A DNA stretch of 64,000 nucleotides from Paratinospora sagittata (taxonomy: Eukaryota > Streptophyta > Magnoliopsida > Ranunculales > Menispermaceae). Position 1 is the first letter of the stretch. Every line of letters starts with the position of its first letter. Position numbers and translations under genes: made by a program. The stretch is from positions 18,980,001-19,044,000 of the forward strand of contig CM069607.1 in the NCBI GenBank assembly GCA_035771175.1. Direction: 5' to 3'. The notes below the pieces were generated by a model, which searched no databases, had not been told where the DNA came from, and worked only from the letters and a program-made list of their open reading frames with translations. Positions 49,168 through 62,080 of this stretch are shown one piece after another.

Positions 49168-50341
49168 CTATTCCTTTTGATAACTCGCTATAGAGAGCAG
49201 TTGTCGTAATCTTTCGATTTTTAGTAAAATGGGCAATAGCGTGCTATAGGCCTTGATTGCCGCTATCGGAAAGTCCTAAAAACACGAGCTCTCGGTTTTG
49301 TGCATTTCGACCTGCAATAGGCCGCTATCAGTCATTAGAGAGCATGATACATAACCCAATAGCATGCTGTCCATGTCTGAGTTAGAAATCTCACATATCT
49401 AACGAGAAAAACGTGGGCCCTTTCCCTTGCTCGATTTTTCTATTCCTTGCACAGTTTTGATCTGGAATCGTAACTCAAACATTCTCCACTAACACCTGGA
49501 TGATTCCCATTGTGTCTCACGGGCAAAACAACTTCAGCTTAAAACAATGTTTTGAATTCAAATCATTTCCTACTCTCTTGCACTTCAACCTGCAACTGCT
49601 AATTTAATAAAACACTCATTCTCTAATTTTCAAAGATACAACACACACGATTTTTGCAAGTTAGACTGAGCTTTCCAAAGAGTATTTCAAAAGTAGAAAG
49701 TCGTGACTCTTGCATTGCCAATAAAAGCTTCGACCTGAATCAAAATTGCAAACTGTCTTGAAGATAACCTCATTGTTTAGTAAGTTCTTCATTTTATCCC
49801 TTTTGTGCTGTGATTTTCAGAAGGTATCCATCGTTTTAAACTGTGCGTACATGAAATGTTCGCAGTAAGAGGACACATCACCTATATTTTTTCTCCGAGT
49901 GCTACAACTAATCTTCAAGAACACATTAAACAATAGCTATCAAAGTCTACAAAGATCAGGCTCTAAGAACGAAGACATAGCTCAATGCTAATGCATTAGT
50001 TTGATCTTAGGTGTGTAGGGTAACCTCTCGATCAATCTCAGCACGAAAACTCTCTAAATTGCAAAGTCTTCAAAATCACTTGGATTAAAGTATTTGATTT
50101 TGACAAAATATTTTTCGAAATGTTTTAATCATAATTTCAATGAGGTTTGAATGATTTAAAAGTGTTTTGAGAAAATAGAATGGTTCTTAAGTGTTAAAAT
50201 AATAATTTTTCCAAAATCGGGCTTTCCAAAACATTGCAAAAATTTTTCTAAAGGTAATAGCGCACTATCAGTGTTGATAGCACGCTGATAGGGTTAAATA
50301 GTAAAAAATCTATTTTTCATCCAAATTGCCTACAGAGCGCG
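49168..50341. repeat. Monomer M42, HOR unit 3 (1174 bp)
   Basis: Marks are TTTCGATTTT, TTTTGATCTGG, TTTAGTAAG, CTGTGCGTAC, GTTCGCAG, AATCTTCAAG, CGAAATGTTTT, AATAATAAT, CCAAAACATTGC and CATCCAAATT. Confidence 0.95.
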
Positions 50342-51515
50342 CTATTCCTTTTGTTAACTCGCTATAGAGAGCAGTTGTCGTAATCTTTCGATTTTTAGTA
50401 AAATGGGCAATAGCGTGCTATAGGCCTTGATTGCCGCTATCGGAAGGTCCTAAAAACACGAGCTCTCGGTTTTGTGCATTTCGACCTGCAATAGGCCGCT
50501 ATCAGTCATTAGAGAGCATGATACATAACCCAATAGCATGCTGTCCATGTCTGAGTTAGAAATCTCACATATCTAACGAGAAAAACGTGGGCCCTTTCCC
50601 TTGCTCAATTTTTCTATTCCTTGCACAGTTTTGATCTGGAATCGTAACTCAAACATTCTCCACTAACACCTGGATGATTCCCATTGTGTCTCACGGGCAA
50701 AACAACTTCAGCTTAAAACAATGTTTTGAATTCAAATCATTTCCTACTCTCTTGCACTTCAACCTGCAACTGCTAATTTAATAAAACACTCATTCTCTAA
50801 TTTTCAAAGATACAACACACACGATTTTTGCAAGTTAGACTGAGCTTTCCAAAGAGTATTTCAAAAGTAGAAAGTCGTGACTCTTGCATTGCCAATAAAA
50901 GCTTCGACCTGAATCAAAATTGCAAACTGTCTTGAAGATAACCTCGTTGTTTAGCAAGTTCTTCATTTTATCCCTTTTGTGCTGTGATTTTCAGAAGGTA
51001 TCCATCGTTTTAAACTGTGGGTACATGAAATGTTCTCAGTAAGAGGACACATCACCTATATTTTTTCTCCGAGTGCTACAACTAATCATCAAGAACACAT
51101 CAAACAATAGCTATCAAAGTCTACAAAGATCAGGGTCTAAGAACGAAGACATAGCTTAATGCTAATGCATTAGTTTGATCTTAGGTGTGTAGGGTAACCT
51201 CTCGATCAATCTCAGCACGAAAACTCTCTAAATTGCAAAGTCTTCAAAATCACTTGGATTAAAGTATTTGATTTTGACAAAATATTTTTCGAAAGGTTTT
51301 AATCATAATTTCAATGAGGTTTGAATGGTTTAAAAGTGTTTTGAGAAAATAGAATGGTTCTTAAGTGTTAAAATAATAATTTTTCCAAAATCGGGCTTTC
51401 CAGAACTTTGCAAAAATTTTTCTAAAGGTAATAGCGCACTATCAGTGTTGATAGCACGCTGATAGGGTTAAATAGTAAAAAATCTATTTTTCATCAAAAT
51501 TGCCTACAGAGCGCG
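50342..51515. repeat. Monomer M43, HOR unit 4 (1174 bp)
   Basis: Marks are TTTTGTTAAC, TTTCGATTTT, GGAAGGTCC, GCTCAATTTTT, TTTTGATCTGG, CCTCGTTG, CAGGGTC, AGCTTAATG, GAATGGTTTAA and AATAATAAT. Confidence 0.95.
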
Positions 51516-52689
51516 CTATTCCTTTTGATAACTCGCTATAGAGAGCAGTTGTCGTAATCTTTCAATTTTTAGTAAAATGGGCGATAGCGTGCTATAGGCC
51601 TTGATTGCCGCTATCGGAAAGTCCTAAAAACACGAGCTCTCGGTTTTGTGCATTTCGACCTGCAATAGGCCGCTATCAGTCATTTGAGAGCATGATACAT
51701 AACCCAATAGCATGCTGTCCATGTCTGAGTTAGAAATCTCACATATCTAACGAGAAAAACGTGGGCCCTTTCCCTTGCTCGATTTTTCTATTCCTTGCAC
51801 AGTTTTGACCTGGAATCGTAACTCAAACATTCTCCACTAACACCTGGATGATTCCCATTGTGTCTCACGGGCAAAACAACTTCAGCTTAAAACAATGTTT
51901 TGAATTCAAATCATTTCCTACTCTCTTGCACTTCAACCTGCAACTGCTAATTTAATAAAACACTCATTGTCTAATTTTCAAAGATACAACACACACGATT
52001 TTTGCAAGTTAGACTGAGCTTTCCAAAGAGTATTTCAAAAGTAGAAAGTCGTGACTCTTGCATTGCCAATAAAAGCATCGACCTGAATCAAAATTGTAAA
52101 CTGTCTTGAAGATAACCTCATTGTTTAGCAAGTTCTTCATTTTATCCCTTTTGTGCTGTGATTTTGAGAAGGTATCCATCGTTTTAAACTGTGGGTACAT
52201 GAAATGTTCTCAGTAAGAGGACACATCACCTATATTTTTTCTCCGAGTGCTACAACTAATCATCAAGAACACATCAAACAATAGCTATCAAAGTCTACAA
52301 AGATCTGGCTCTAAGAACGAAGACATAGCTCAATGCTAATGCATTAGTTTGATCTTGGGTGTGTAGGGTAACCTCTCGATCAATCTCAGCACGAAAACTC
52401 TCTAAATTGCAAAGTCTTCAAAATCACTTGGATTAAAGTATTTGATTTTGACAAAATATTTTTCGAAAGGTTTTAATCATAATTTCAATGAGGTTTGAAT
52501 GATTGAAAAGTGTTTTGAGAAAATAGAATGGTTCTTAAGTGTTAAAATATTAATTTTTCCAAAATCGGGCTTTCCAGAACTTTGCAAAAAATTTTCTAAA
52601 GGTAATAGCGCACTATCAGTGTTGATAGCACGCTGGTAGGGTTAAATAGTAAAAAATCTATTTTTCATCCAAATTGCCTACAGAGCGCG
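51516..52689. repeat. Monomer M44, HOR unit 1, second copy
   Basis: Copy of M40, including TTTTGAGAAGG and GCTGGTAGG. It differs by GGAAAGTCC where M40 has GGGAAGTCC. Confidence 0.95.
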
Positions 52690-53862
52690 CTATTCCTTTT
52701 GATAACTCGCTATAGAGAGCAGTTGTCGTAATCTTTCAATTTTTAGTAAAATGGGCAATAGCGTGCTATAGGCCTTGATTGCCGCTATCGGAAAGTCCTA
52801 AAAACACGAGCTCTCGGTTTTGTGCATTTCGACCTGCAATAGGCCGCTATCAGTCATTAGAGAGCATGATACATAACCCAATAGCATGTTGTCCATGTCT
52901 GAGTTAGAAATCTCACATATCTAACGAGAAAAACGTGGGCCCTTTCCCTTGCTCGATTTTTCTATTCCTTGCACAGTTTTGACCTGGAATCGTAACTCAA
53001 ACATTCTCCACTAACACCTGGATGATTCCCATTGTGTCTCACGGGCAAAACAACTTCAGCTTAAAACAATGTTTTGAATTCAAATCATTTCCTACTATCT
53101 TGCACTTCAACCTGCAACTGCTAATTTAATAAAACACTCATTCTCTAATTTTCAAAGATACAACACACACGATTTTTGCAAGTTAGACTAAGCTTTCCAA
53201 AGAGTATTTCAAAAGTAGAAAGTCGTGACTCTTGCATTGCCAATAAAAGCTTCGACCTGAATCAAAATTGCAAACTGTCTTGAAGATAACCTCTTTGTTT
53301 AGCAAGTTCTTCATTTTATCCCTTTTGTGCTGTGATTTTCAGAAGGTATCCATCGTTTTAAACTGTGGGTACATGAAAGTTCGCAGTAAGAGGACACATC
53401 ACCTATATTTTTTCTCCGAGTGCTACAACTAATCATCAAGAACACATTAAACAATAGCTATCAAAGTCTACAAAGATCACGCTCTAAGAACGAAGACATA
53501 GCTCAATGCTAATGCATTAGTTTGATCATAGGTGTGTAGGGTAGCCTCTCGATCAATCTCAGCACGAAAACTCTCTAAATTGCAAAGTCTTAAAAATCAC
53601 TTGGATTAAAGTATTTGATTTTGACAAAATATTTTTCGAAAGGTTTTAATCATAATTTCAATGAGGTTTGAATGATTTAAAAGTGTTTTGAGAAAATAGA
53701 ATGGTTCTTAAGTGTTAAAATAATAATTTTTCCAAAATCGGGCTTTCCAGAACTTTGCCAAAATTTTTCTAAAGGTAATAGCGCACTATCAGTGTTGATA
53801 GCACCCTGATAGGGTTAAATAGTAAAAAATCTATTTTTCATCAAAATTGCCTACAGAGCGCG
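52690..53862. repeat. Monomer M45, HOR unit 2, second copy
   Basis: Copy of M41 with the same 1-bp deletion, GACTAAGCTT and GCACCCTG. Confidence 0.95.
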
Positions 53863-55036
53863 CTATTCCTTTTGATAACTCGCTATAGAGAGCAGTTGTC
53901 GTAATCTTTCGATTTTTAGTAAAATGGGCAATAGCGTGCTATAGGCCTTGATTGCCGCTATCGGAAAGTCCTAAAAACACGAGCTCTCGGTTTTGTGCAT
54001 TTCGACCTGCAATAGGCCGCTATCAGTCATTAGAGAGCATGATACATAACCCAATAGCATGCTGTCCATGTCTGAGTTAGAAATCTCACATATCTAACGA
54101 GAAAAACGTGGGCCCTTTCCCTTGCTCGATTTTTCTATTCCTTGCACAGTTTTGATCTGGAATCGTAACTCAAACATTCTCCACTAACACCTGGATGATT
54201 CCCATTGTGTCTCACGGGCAAAACAACTTCAGCTTAAAACAATGTTTTGAATTCAAATCATTTCCTACTCTCTTGCACTTCAACCTGCAACTGCTAATTT
54301 AATAAAACACTCATTCTCTAATTTTCAAAGATACAACACACACGATTTTTGCAAGTTAGACTGAGCTTTCCAAAGAGTATTTCAAAAGTAGAAAGTCGTG
54401 ACTCTTGCATTGCCAATAAAAGCTTCGACCTGAATCAAAATTGCAAACTGTCTTGAAGATAACCTCATTGTTTAGTAAGTTCTTCATTTTATCCCTTTTG
54501 TGCTGTGATTTTCAGAAGGTATCCATCGTTTTAAACTGTGCGTACATGAAATGTTCGCAGTAAGAGGACACATCACCTATATTTTTTCTCCGAGTGCTAC
54601 AACTAATCTTCAAGAACACATTAAACAATAGCTATCAAAGTCTACAAAGATCAGGCTCTAAGAACGAAGACATAGCTCAATGCTAATGCATTAGTTTGAT
54701 CTTAGGTGTGTAGGGTAACCTCTCGATCAATCTCAGCACGAAAACTCTCTAAATTGCAAAGTCTTCAAAATCACTTGGATTAAAGTATTTGATTTTGACA
54801 AAATATTTTTCGAAATGTTTTAATCATAATTTCAATGAGGTTTGAATGATTTAAAAGTGTTTTGAGAAAATAGAATGGTTCTTAAGTGTTAAAATAATAA
54901 TTTTTCCAAAATCGGGCTTTCCAAAACATTGCAAAAATTTTTCTAAAGGTAATAGCGCACTATCAGTGTTGATAGCACGCTGATAGGGTTAAATAGTAAA
55001 AAATCTATTTTTCATCCAAATTGCCTACAGAGCGCG
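53863..55036. repeat. Monomer M46, HOR unit 3, second copy
   Basis: Copy of M42 with TTTAGTAAG, CTGTGCGTAC, AATCTTCAAG and CCAAAACATTGC. Confidence 0.95.
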
Positions 55037-56210
55037 CTATTCCTTTTGTTAACTCGCTATAGAGAGCAGTTGTCGTAATCTTTCGATTTTTAGTAAAATG
55101 GGCAATAGCGTGCTATAGGCCTTGATTGCCGCTATCGGAAGGTCCTAAAAACACGAGCTCTCGGTTTTGTGCATTTCGACCTGCAATAGGCCGCTATCAG
55201 TCATTAGAGAGCATGATACATAACCCAATAGCATGCTGTCCATGTCTGAGTTAGAAATCTCACATATCTAACGAGAAAAACGTGGGCCCTTTCCCTTGCT
55301 CAATTTTTCTATTCCTTGCACAGTTTTGATCTGGAATCGTAACTCAAACATTCTCCACTAACACCTGGATGATTCCCATTGTGTCTCACGGGCAAAACAA
55401 CTTCAGCTTAAAACAATGTTTTGAATTCAAATCATTTCCTACTCTCTTGCACTTCAACCTGCAACTGCTAATTTAATAAAACACTCATTCTCTAATTTTC
55501 AAAGATACAACACACACGATTTTTGCAAGTTAGACTGAGCTTTCCAAAGAGTATTTCAAAAGTAGAAAGTCGTGACTCTTGCATTGCCAATAAAAGCTTC
55601 GACCTGAATCAAAATTGCAAACTGTCTTGAAGATAACCTCGTTGTTTAGCAAGTTCTTCATTTTATCCCTTTTGTGCTGTGATTTTCAGAAGGTATCCAT
55701 CGTTTTAAACTGTGGGTACATGAAATGTTCTCAGTAAGAGGACACATCACCTATATTTTTTCTCCGAGTGCTACAACTAATCATCAAGAACACATCAAAC
55801 AATAGCTATCAAAGTCTACAAAGATCAGGGTCTAAGAACGAAGACATAGCTTAATGCTAATGCATTAGTTTGATCTTAGGTGTGTAGGGTAACCTCTCGA
55901 TCAATCTCAGCACGAAAACTCTCTAAATTGCAAAGTCTTCAAAATCACTTGGATTAAAGTATTTGATTTTGACAAAATATTTTTCGAAAGGTTTTAATCA
56001 TAATTTCAATGAGGTTTGAATGGTTTAAAAGTGTTTTGAGAAAATAGAATGGTTCTTAAGTGTTAAAATAATAATTTTTCCAAAATCGGGCTTTCCAGAA
56101 CTTTGCAAAAATTTTTCTAAAGGTAATAGCGCACTATCAGTGTTGATAGCACGCTGATAGGGTTAAATAGTAAAAAATCTATTTTTCATCAAAATTGCCT
56201 ACAGAGCGCG
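55037..56210. repeat. Monomer M47, HOR unit 4, second copy
   Basis: Copy of M43 with TTTTGTTAAC, GGAAGGTCC, CCTCGTTG, CAGGGTC and GAATGGTTTAA. Confidence 0.95.
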
Positions 56211-57384
56211 CTATTCCTTTTGATAACTCGCTATAGAGAGCAGTTGTCGTAATCTTTCAATTTTTAGTAAAATGGGCGATAGCGTGCTATAGGCCTTGAT
56301 TGCCGCTATCGGGAAGTCCTAAAAACACGAGCTCTCGGTTTTGTGCATTTCGACCTGCAATAGGCCGCTATCAGTCATTTGAGAGCATGATACATAACCC
56401 AATAGCATGCTGTCCATGTCTGAGTTAGAAATCTCACATATCTAACGAGAAAAACGTGGGCCCTTTCCCTTGCTCGATTTTTCTATTCCTTGCACAGTTT
56501 TGACCTGGAATCGTAACTCAAACATTCTCCACTAACACCTGGATGATTCCCATTGTGTCTCACGGGCAAAACAACTTCAGCTTAAAACAATGTTTTGAAT
56601 TCAAATCATTTCCTACTCTCTTGCACTTCAACCTGCAACTGCTAATTTAATAAAACACTCATTCTCTAATTTTCAAAGATACAACACACACGATTTTTGC
56701 AAGTTAGACTGAGCTTTCCAAAGAGTATTTCAAAAGTAGAAAGTCGTGACTCTTGCATTGCCAATAAAAGCTTCGACCTGAATCAAAATTGCAAACTGTC
56801 TTGAAGATAACCTCATTGTTTAGCAAGTTCTTCATTTTATCCCTTTTGTGCTGTGATTTTCAGAAGGTATCCATCGTTTTAAACTGTGGGTACATGAAAT
56901 GTTCGCAGTAAGAGGACACATCACCTATATTTTTTCTCCGAGTGCTACAACTAATCATCAAGAACACATTAAACAATAGCTATCAAAGTCTACAAAGATC
57001 ATGCTCTAAGAACGAAGACATAGCTCAATGCTAATGCATTAGTTTGATCTTAGGTGTGTAGGGTAACCTCTCGATCAATCTCAGCACGAAAACTCTCTAA
57101 ATTGCAAAGTCTTCAAAATCACTTGGATTAAAGTATTTGATTTTGACAAAATATTTTTCGAAAGGTTTTAATCATAATTTCAATGAGGTTTAAATGATTT
57201 AAAAGTGTTTTGAGAAAATAGAATGGTTCTTAAATGGTAAAATAATAATTTTTCCAAAATCGGGCTTTCCAAAACATTGCAAAAATTTTTCTAAAGGTAA
57301 TAGCGCACTATCAGTGTTGATAGCACGCTGATAGGGTTAAATAGTAAAAAATCTATTTTTCATCAAAATTGCCTACAGAGCGCG
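56211..57384. repeat. Monomer M48 (1174 bp)
   Basis: The head is as M40 (GGGCGATAG, GGGAAGTCC, CATTTGAGAG). The tail carries ATTCTCTAAT, AAAGCTTCG, GTTCGCAG, ACATTAAAC, GATCATGC, GTTTAAATGA, AAATGGTAAAA and CCAAAACATTGC. It marks the exit from the strict 4-mer. Confidence 0.95.
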
Positions 57385-58558
57385 CTATTCCTTTTGATAA
57401 CTCGCTATAGAGAGCAGTTGTCGTAATCTTTCGATTTTTAGTAAAATGGGCAATAGCGTGCTATAGGCCTTGATTGCCGCTATCGGAAAGTCCTAAAAAC
57501 ACGAGCTCTCGGTTTTGTGCATTTCGACCTGCAATAGCCCGCTATCAGTCATTAGAGAGCATGATACATAACCCAATAGCATGCTGTCCATGTCTGAGTT
57601 AGAAATCTCACATATCTAACAGGAAAAACGTGGGCCCTTTCCCTTGCTCGATTTTTCTATTCCTTGCACAGTTTTGACCTGGAATCGTAACTCAAACATT
57701 CTCCACTAACACCTGGATGATTCCCATTGTGTCTCACGGGCAAAACAACTTCAGCTTAAAACAATGTTTTGAATTCAAATCATTTCCTACTCTCTTGCAC
57801 TTCAACCTGCAACTGCTAATTTAATAAAACACTCATTCTCTAATTTTCAAAGATACAACACACACGATTTTTGCAAGTTAGACTGAGCTTTCCAAAGAGT
57901 ATTTCAAAAGTAGAAAGTCGTGACTCTTGCATTGCCAATAAAAGCTTCGACCTGAATCAAAATTGCAAACTGTCTTGAAGATAACCTCGTTGTTTAGCAA
58001 GTTCTTCATTTTATCCCTTTTGTGCTGTGATTTTCAGAAGGTATCCATCGTTTTAAACTGTGGGTACATGAAATGTTCTCAGTAAGAGGACACATCACCT
58101 ATATTTTTTCTCCGAGTGCTACAACTAATCATCAAGAACACATCAAACAATAGCTATCAAAGTCTACAAAGATCAGGGTCTAAGAACGAAGACATAGCTT
58201 AATGCTAATGCATTAGTTTGATCTTAGGTGTGTAGGGTAACCTCTCGATCAATCTCAGCACGAAAACTCTCTAAATTGCAAAGTCTTCAAAATCACTTGG
58301 ATTAAAGTATTTGATTTTGACAAAATATTTTTCGAAAGGTTTTAATCATAATTTCAATGAGGTTTGAATGGTTTAAAAGTGTTTTGAGAAAATAGAATGG
58401 TTCTTAAGTGTTAAAATAATAATTTTTCCAAAATCGGGCTTTCCAGAACTTTGCAAAAATTTTTCTAAAGGTAATAGCGCACTATCAGTGTTGATAGCAC
58501 GCTGATAGGGTTAAATAGTAAAAAATCTATTTTTCATCAAAATTGCCTACAGAGCGCG
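57385..58558. repeat. Monomer M49 (1174 bp)
   Basis: Marks are TTTCGATTTT, private AATAGCCCGC and AACAGGAAA, then the unit-4 tail (CCTCGTTG, CAGGGTC, AGCTTAATG, GAATGGTTTAA). Confidence 0.95.
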
Positions 58559-59732
58559 CTATTCCTTTTGATAACTCGCTATAGAGAGCAGTTGTCGTAA
58601 TCTTTCAATTTTTAGTAAAATGGGCGATAGCGTGCTATAGGCCTTGATTGCCGCTATCGGAAAGTCCTAAAAACACGAGCTCTCGGTTTTGTGCATTTCG
58701 ACCTGCAATAGGCCGCTATCAGTCATTTGAGAGCATGATACATAACCCAATAGCATGCTGTCCATGTCTGAGTTAGAAATCTCACATATCTAACGAGAAA
58801 AACGTGGGCCCTTTCCCTTGCTCGATTTTTCTATTCCTTGCACAGTTTTGACCTGGAATCGTAACTCAAACATTCTCCACTAACACCTGGATGATTCCCA
58901 TTGTGTCTCACGGGCAAAACAACTTCAGCTTAAAACAATGTTTTGAATTCAAATCATTTCCTACTCTCTTGCACTTCAACCTGCAACTGCTAATTTAATA
59001 AAACACTCATTCTCTAATTTTCAAAGATACAACACACACGATTTTTGCAAGTTAGACTGAGCTTTCCAAAGAGTATTTCAAAAGTAGAAAGTCGTGACTC
59101 TTGCATTGCCAATAAAAGCTTCGACCTGAATCAAAATTGCAAACTGTCTTGAAGATAACCTCGTTGTTTAGCAAGTTCTTCATTTTATCCCTTTTGTGCT
59201 GTGATTTTCAGAAGGTATCCATCGTTTTAAACTGTGGGTACATGAAATGTTCTCAGTAAGAGGACACATCACCTATATTTTTTCTCCGAGTGCTACAACT
59301 AATCATCAAGAACACATCAAACAATAGCTATCAAAGTCTACAAAGATCAGGGTCTAAGAACGAAGACATAGCTTAATGCTAATGCATTAGTTTGATCTTA
59401 GGTGTGTAGGGTAACCTCTCGATCAATCTCAGCACGAAAACTCTCTAAATTGCAAAGTCTTCAAAATCACTTGGATTAAAGTATTTGATTTTGACAAAAT
59501 ATTTTTCGAAAGGTTTTAATCATAATTTCAATGAGGTTTGAATGGTTTAAAAGTGTTTTGAGAAAATAGAATGGTTCTTAAGTGTTAAAATAATAATTTT
59601 TCCAAAATCGGGCTTTCCAGAACTTTGCAAAAATTTTTCTAAAGGTAATAGCGCACTATCAGTGTTGATAGCACGCTGATAGGGTTAAATAGTAAAAAAT
59701 CTATTTTTCATCAAAATTGCCTACAGAGCGCG
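58559..59732. repeat. Monomer M50 (1174 bp)
   Basis: The head is GGGCGATAG/CATTTGAGAG with a unit-4 tail. Together with the M49 tail and M51 head it makes a local single-monomer duplication at 1174 bp. Confidence 0.95.
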
Positions 59733-60906
59733 CTATTCCTTTTGATAACTCGCTATAGAGAGCAGTTGTCGTAATCTTTCAATTTTTAGTAAAATGGGCG
59801 ATAGCGTGCTATAGGCCTTGATTGCCGCTATCGGAAAGTCCTAAAAACACGAGCTCTCGGTTTTGTGCATTTCGACCTGCAATAGGCCGCTATCAGTCAT
59901 TTGAGAGCATGATACATAACCCAATAGCATGCTGTCCATGTCTGAGTTAGAAATCTCACATATCTAACGAGAAAAACGTGGGCCCTTTCCCTTGCTCGAT
60001 TTTTCTATTCCTTGCACAGTTTTGACCTGGAATCGTAACTCAAACATTCTCCACTAACACCTGGATGATTCCCATTGTGTCTCACGGGCAAAACAACTTC
60101 AGCTTAAAACAATGTTTTGAATTCAAATCATTTCCTACTCTCTTGCACTTCAACCTGCAACTGCTAATTTAATAAAACACTCATTCTCTAATTTTCAAAG
60201 ATACAACACACACGATTTTTGCAAGTTAGACTGAGCTTTCCAAAGAGTATTTCAAAAGTAGAAAGTCGTGACTCTTGCATTGCCAATAAAAGCTTCGACC
60301 TGAATCAAAATTGCAAACTGTCTTGAAGATAACCTCATTGTTTAGCAAGTTCTTCATTTTATCCCTTTTGTGCTGTGATTTTCAGAAGGTATCCATCGTT
60401 TTAAACTGTGGGTACATGAAATGTTCGCAGTAAGAGGACACATCACCTATATTTTTTCTCCGAGTGCTACAACTAATCATCAAGAACACATTAAACAATA
60501 GCTATCAAAGTCTACAAAGATCAGGCTCTAAGAACGAAGACATAGCTCAATGCTAATGCATTAGTTTGATCTTAGGTGTGTAGGGTAACCTCTCGATCAA
60601 TCTCAGCACGAAAACTCTCTAAATTGCAAAGTCTTCAAAATCACTTGGATTAAAGTATTTGATTTTGACAAAATATTTTTCGAAAGGTTTTAATCATAAT
60701 TTCAATGAGGTTTGAATGATTTAAAAGTGTTTTGAGAAAATAGAATGGTTCTTAAGTGGTAAAATAATAATTTTTCCAAAATCGGGCTTTCCAAAACATT
60801 GCAAAAATTTTTCTAAAGGTAATAGCGCTCTATCAGTGTTGATAGCACGCTGATAGGGTTAAATAGTAAAAAATCTATTTTTCATCAAAATTGCCTACAG
60901 AGCGCG
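59733..60906. repeat. Monomer M51 (1174 bp)
   Basis: The head is as M50. The tail carries CCTCATTG, GTTCGCAG, ACATTAAAC, AAGTGGTAAAA, CCAAAACATTGC and a private GCGCTCTATC. Confidence 0.95.
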
Positions 60907-62080
60907 CTATTCCTTTTGATAACTCGCTATAGAGAGCAGTTGTCGTAATCTTTCGATTTTTAGTAAAATGGGCAGTAGCGTGCTATAGGCCTTGATTGCC
61001 GCTATCGGAAAGTCCTAAAAACACGAGCTCTCGGTTTTGTGCATTTCGACCTGCAATAGGCCGCTATCAATCATTAGAGAGCATGATACATAACCCAATA
61101 GCATGCTGTCCATGTCTGAGTTAGAAATCTCACATATCTAACGAGAAAAACGTGGGCCCTTTCCCTTGCTCAATTTTTCTATTCCTTGCACAGTTTTGAT
61201 CTGGAATCGTAACTCAAACATTCTCCACTAACACCTGGATGATTCCCATTGTGTCTCACGGGCAAAACAACTTCAGCTTAAAACAATGTTTTGAATTCAA
61301 ATCATTTCCTACTCTCTTGCACTTCAACCTGCAACTGCTAATTTAATAAAACACTCATTTTCTAATTTTCAAAGATACAACACACACGATTTTTGCAAGT
61401 TAGACTGAGCTTTCCAAAGAGTATTTCAAAAGTAGAAAGTCGTGACTCTTGCATTGCCAATAAAAGCTTCGACCTGAATCAAAATTGCAAACTGTCTTGA
61501 AGATAACCTCATTGTTTAGCAAGTTCTTCATTTTATCCCTTTTGTGCTGTGATTTTCAGAAGGTATCCATCGTTTTAAACTGTGGGTACATGAAATGTTC
61601 GCAGTAAGAGGACACATCACCTATATTTTTTCTCCGAGTGCTACAACTAATCATCAAGAACACATTAAACAATAGCTATCAAAGTCTACAAAGATCAGGC
61701 TCTAAGAACGAAGACATAGCTCAATGCTAATGCATTAGTTTGATCTTAGGTGTGTAGGGTAACCTCTCGATCAATCTCAGAACGAAAACTCTCTAAATTG
61801 CAAAGTCTTCAAAATCACTTGGATTAAAGTATTTGATTTTGACAAAATATTTTTCGAAAGGTTTTAATCATAATTTCAATGAGGTTTGAATGATTTAAAA
61901 GTGTTTTGAGAAAATAGAATGGTTCTTAAGTGGTAAAATAATAATTTTTCCAAAATCGGGCTTTCCAAAACATTGCAAAATTTTTTCTAAAGGTAATAGC
62001 GCACTATCAGTGTTGATAGCACGCTGATAGGGTTAAATAGTAAAAAATCTATTTTTCATCAAAATTGCCTACAGAGCGCG
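60907..62080. repeat. Monomer M52 (1174 bp)
   Basis: Marks are TTTCGATTTT, GGGCAGTAG, TATCAATC, GCTCAATTTTT, TTTTGATCTGG, CATTTTCTAAT, CAGAACGAA, AAGTGGTAAAA, CCAAAACATTGC and A4T6. Confidence 0.95.

Larger units (their letters stand above)
46728..51422. repeat. Right 4-mer higher-order repeat, copy 1
   Basis: M40-M43 match M44-M47 at an offset of 4695 bp (four monomers less the 1-bp deletion in GAAAGTTCGCAG). About twenty private marks recur in order. By eye I found a single substitution, G at 46921 against A at 51616. The self-match ends on the left at CAAAGATTTTT, just before 46728. Confidence 0.9.
51423..56662. repeat. Right 4-mer higher-order repeat, copy 2 plus overlap
   Basis: This stretch matches 46728-51967 and continues into the first about 450 bp of M48 before ATTCTCTAAT (56,662) departs from ATTGTCTAAT (51,967). 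GGGAAGTCC in M48 agrees with M40, not with M44. The third copy therefore began from an M40-like version, or one copy was converted. Confidence 0.88.

Noticed and set aside
47314..52200. Two identical 63-codon minus-strand genes
   Set aside because: Opened by one substitution within one HOR unit and copied by the HOR duplication. Other monomers have a stop there.
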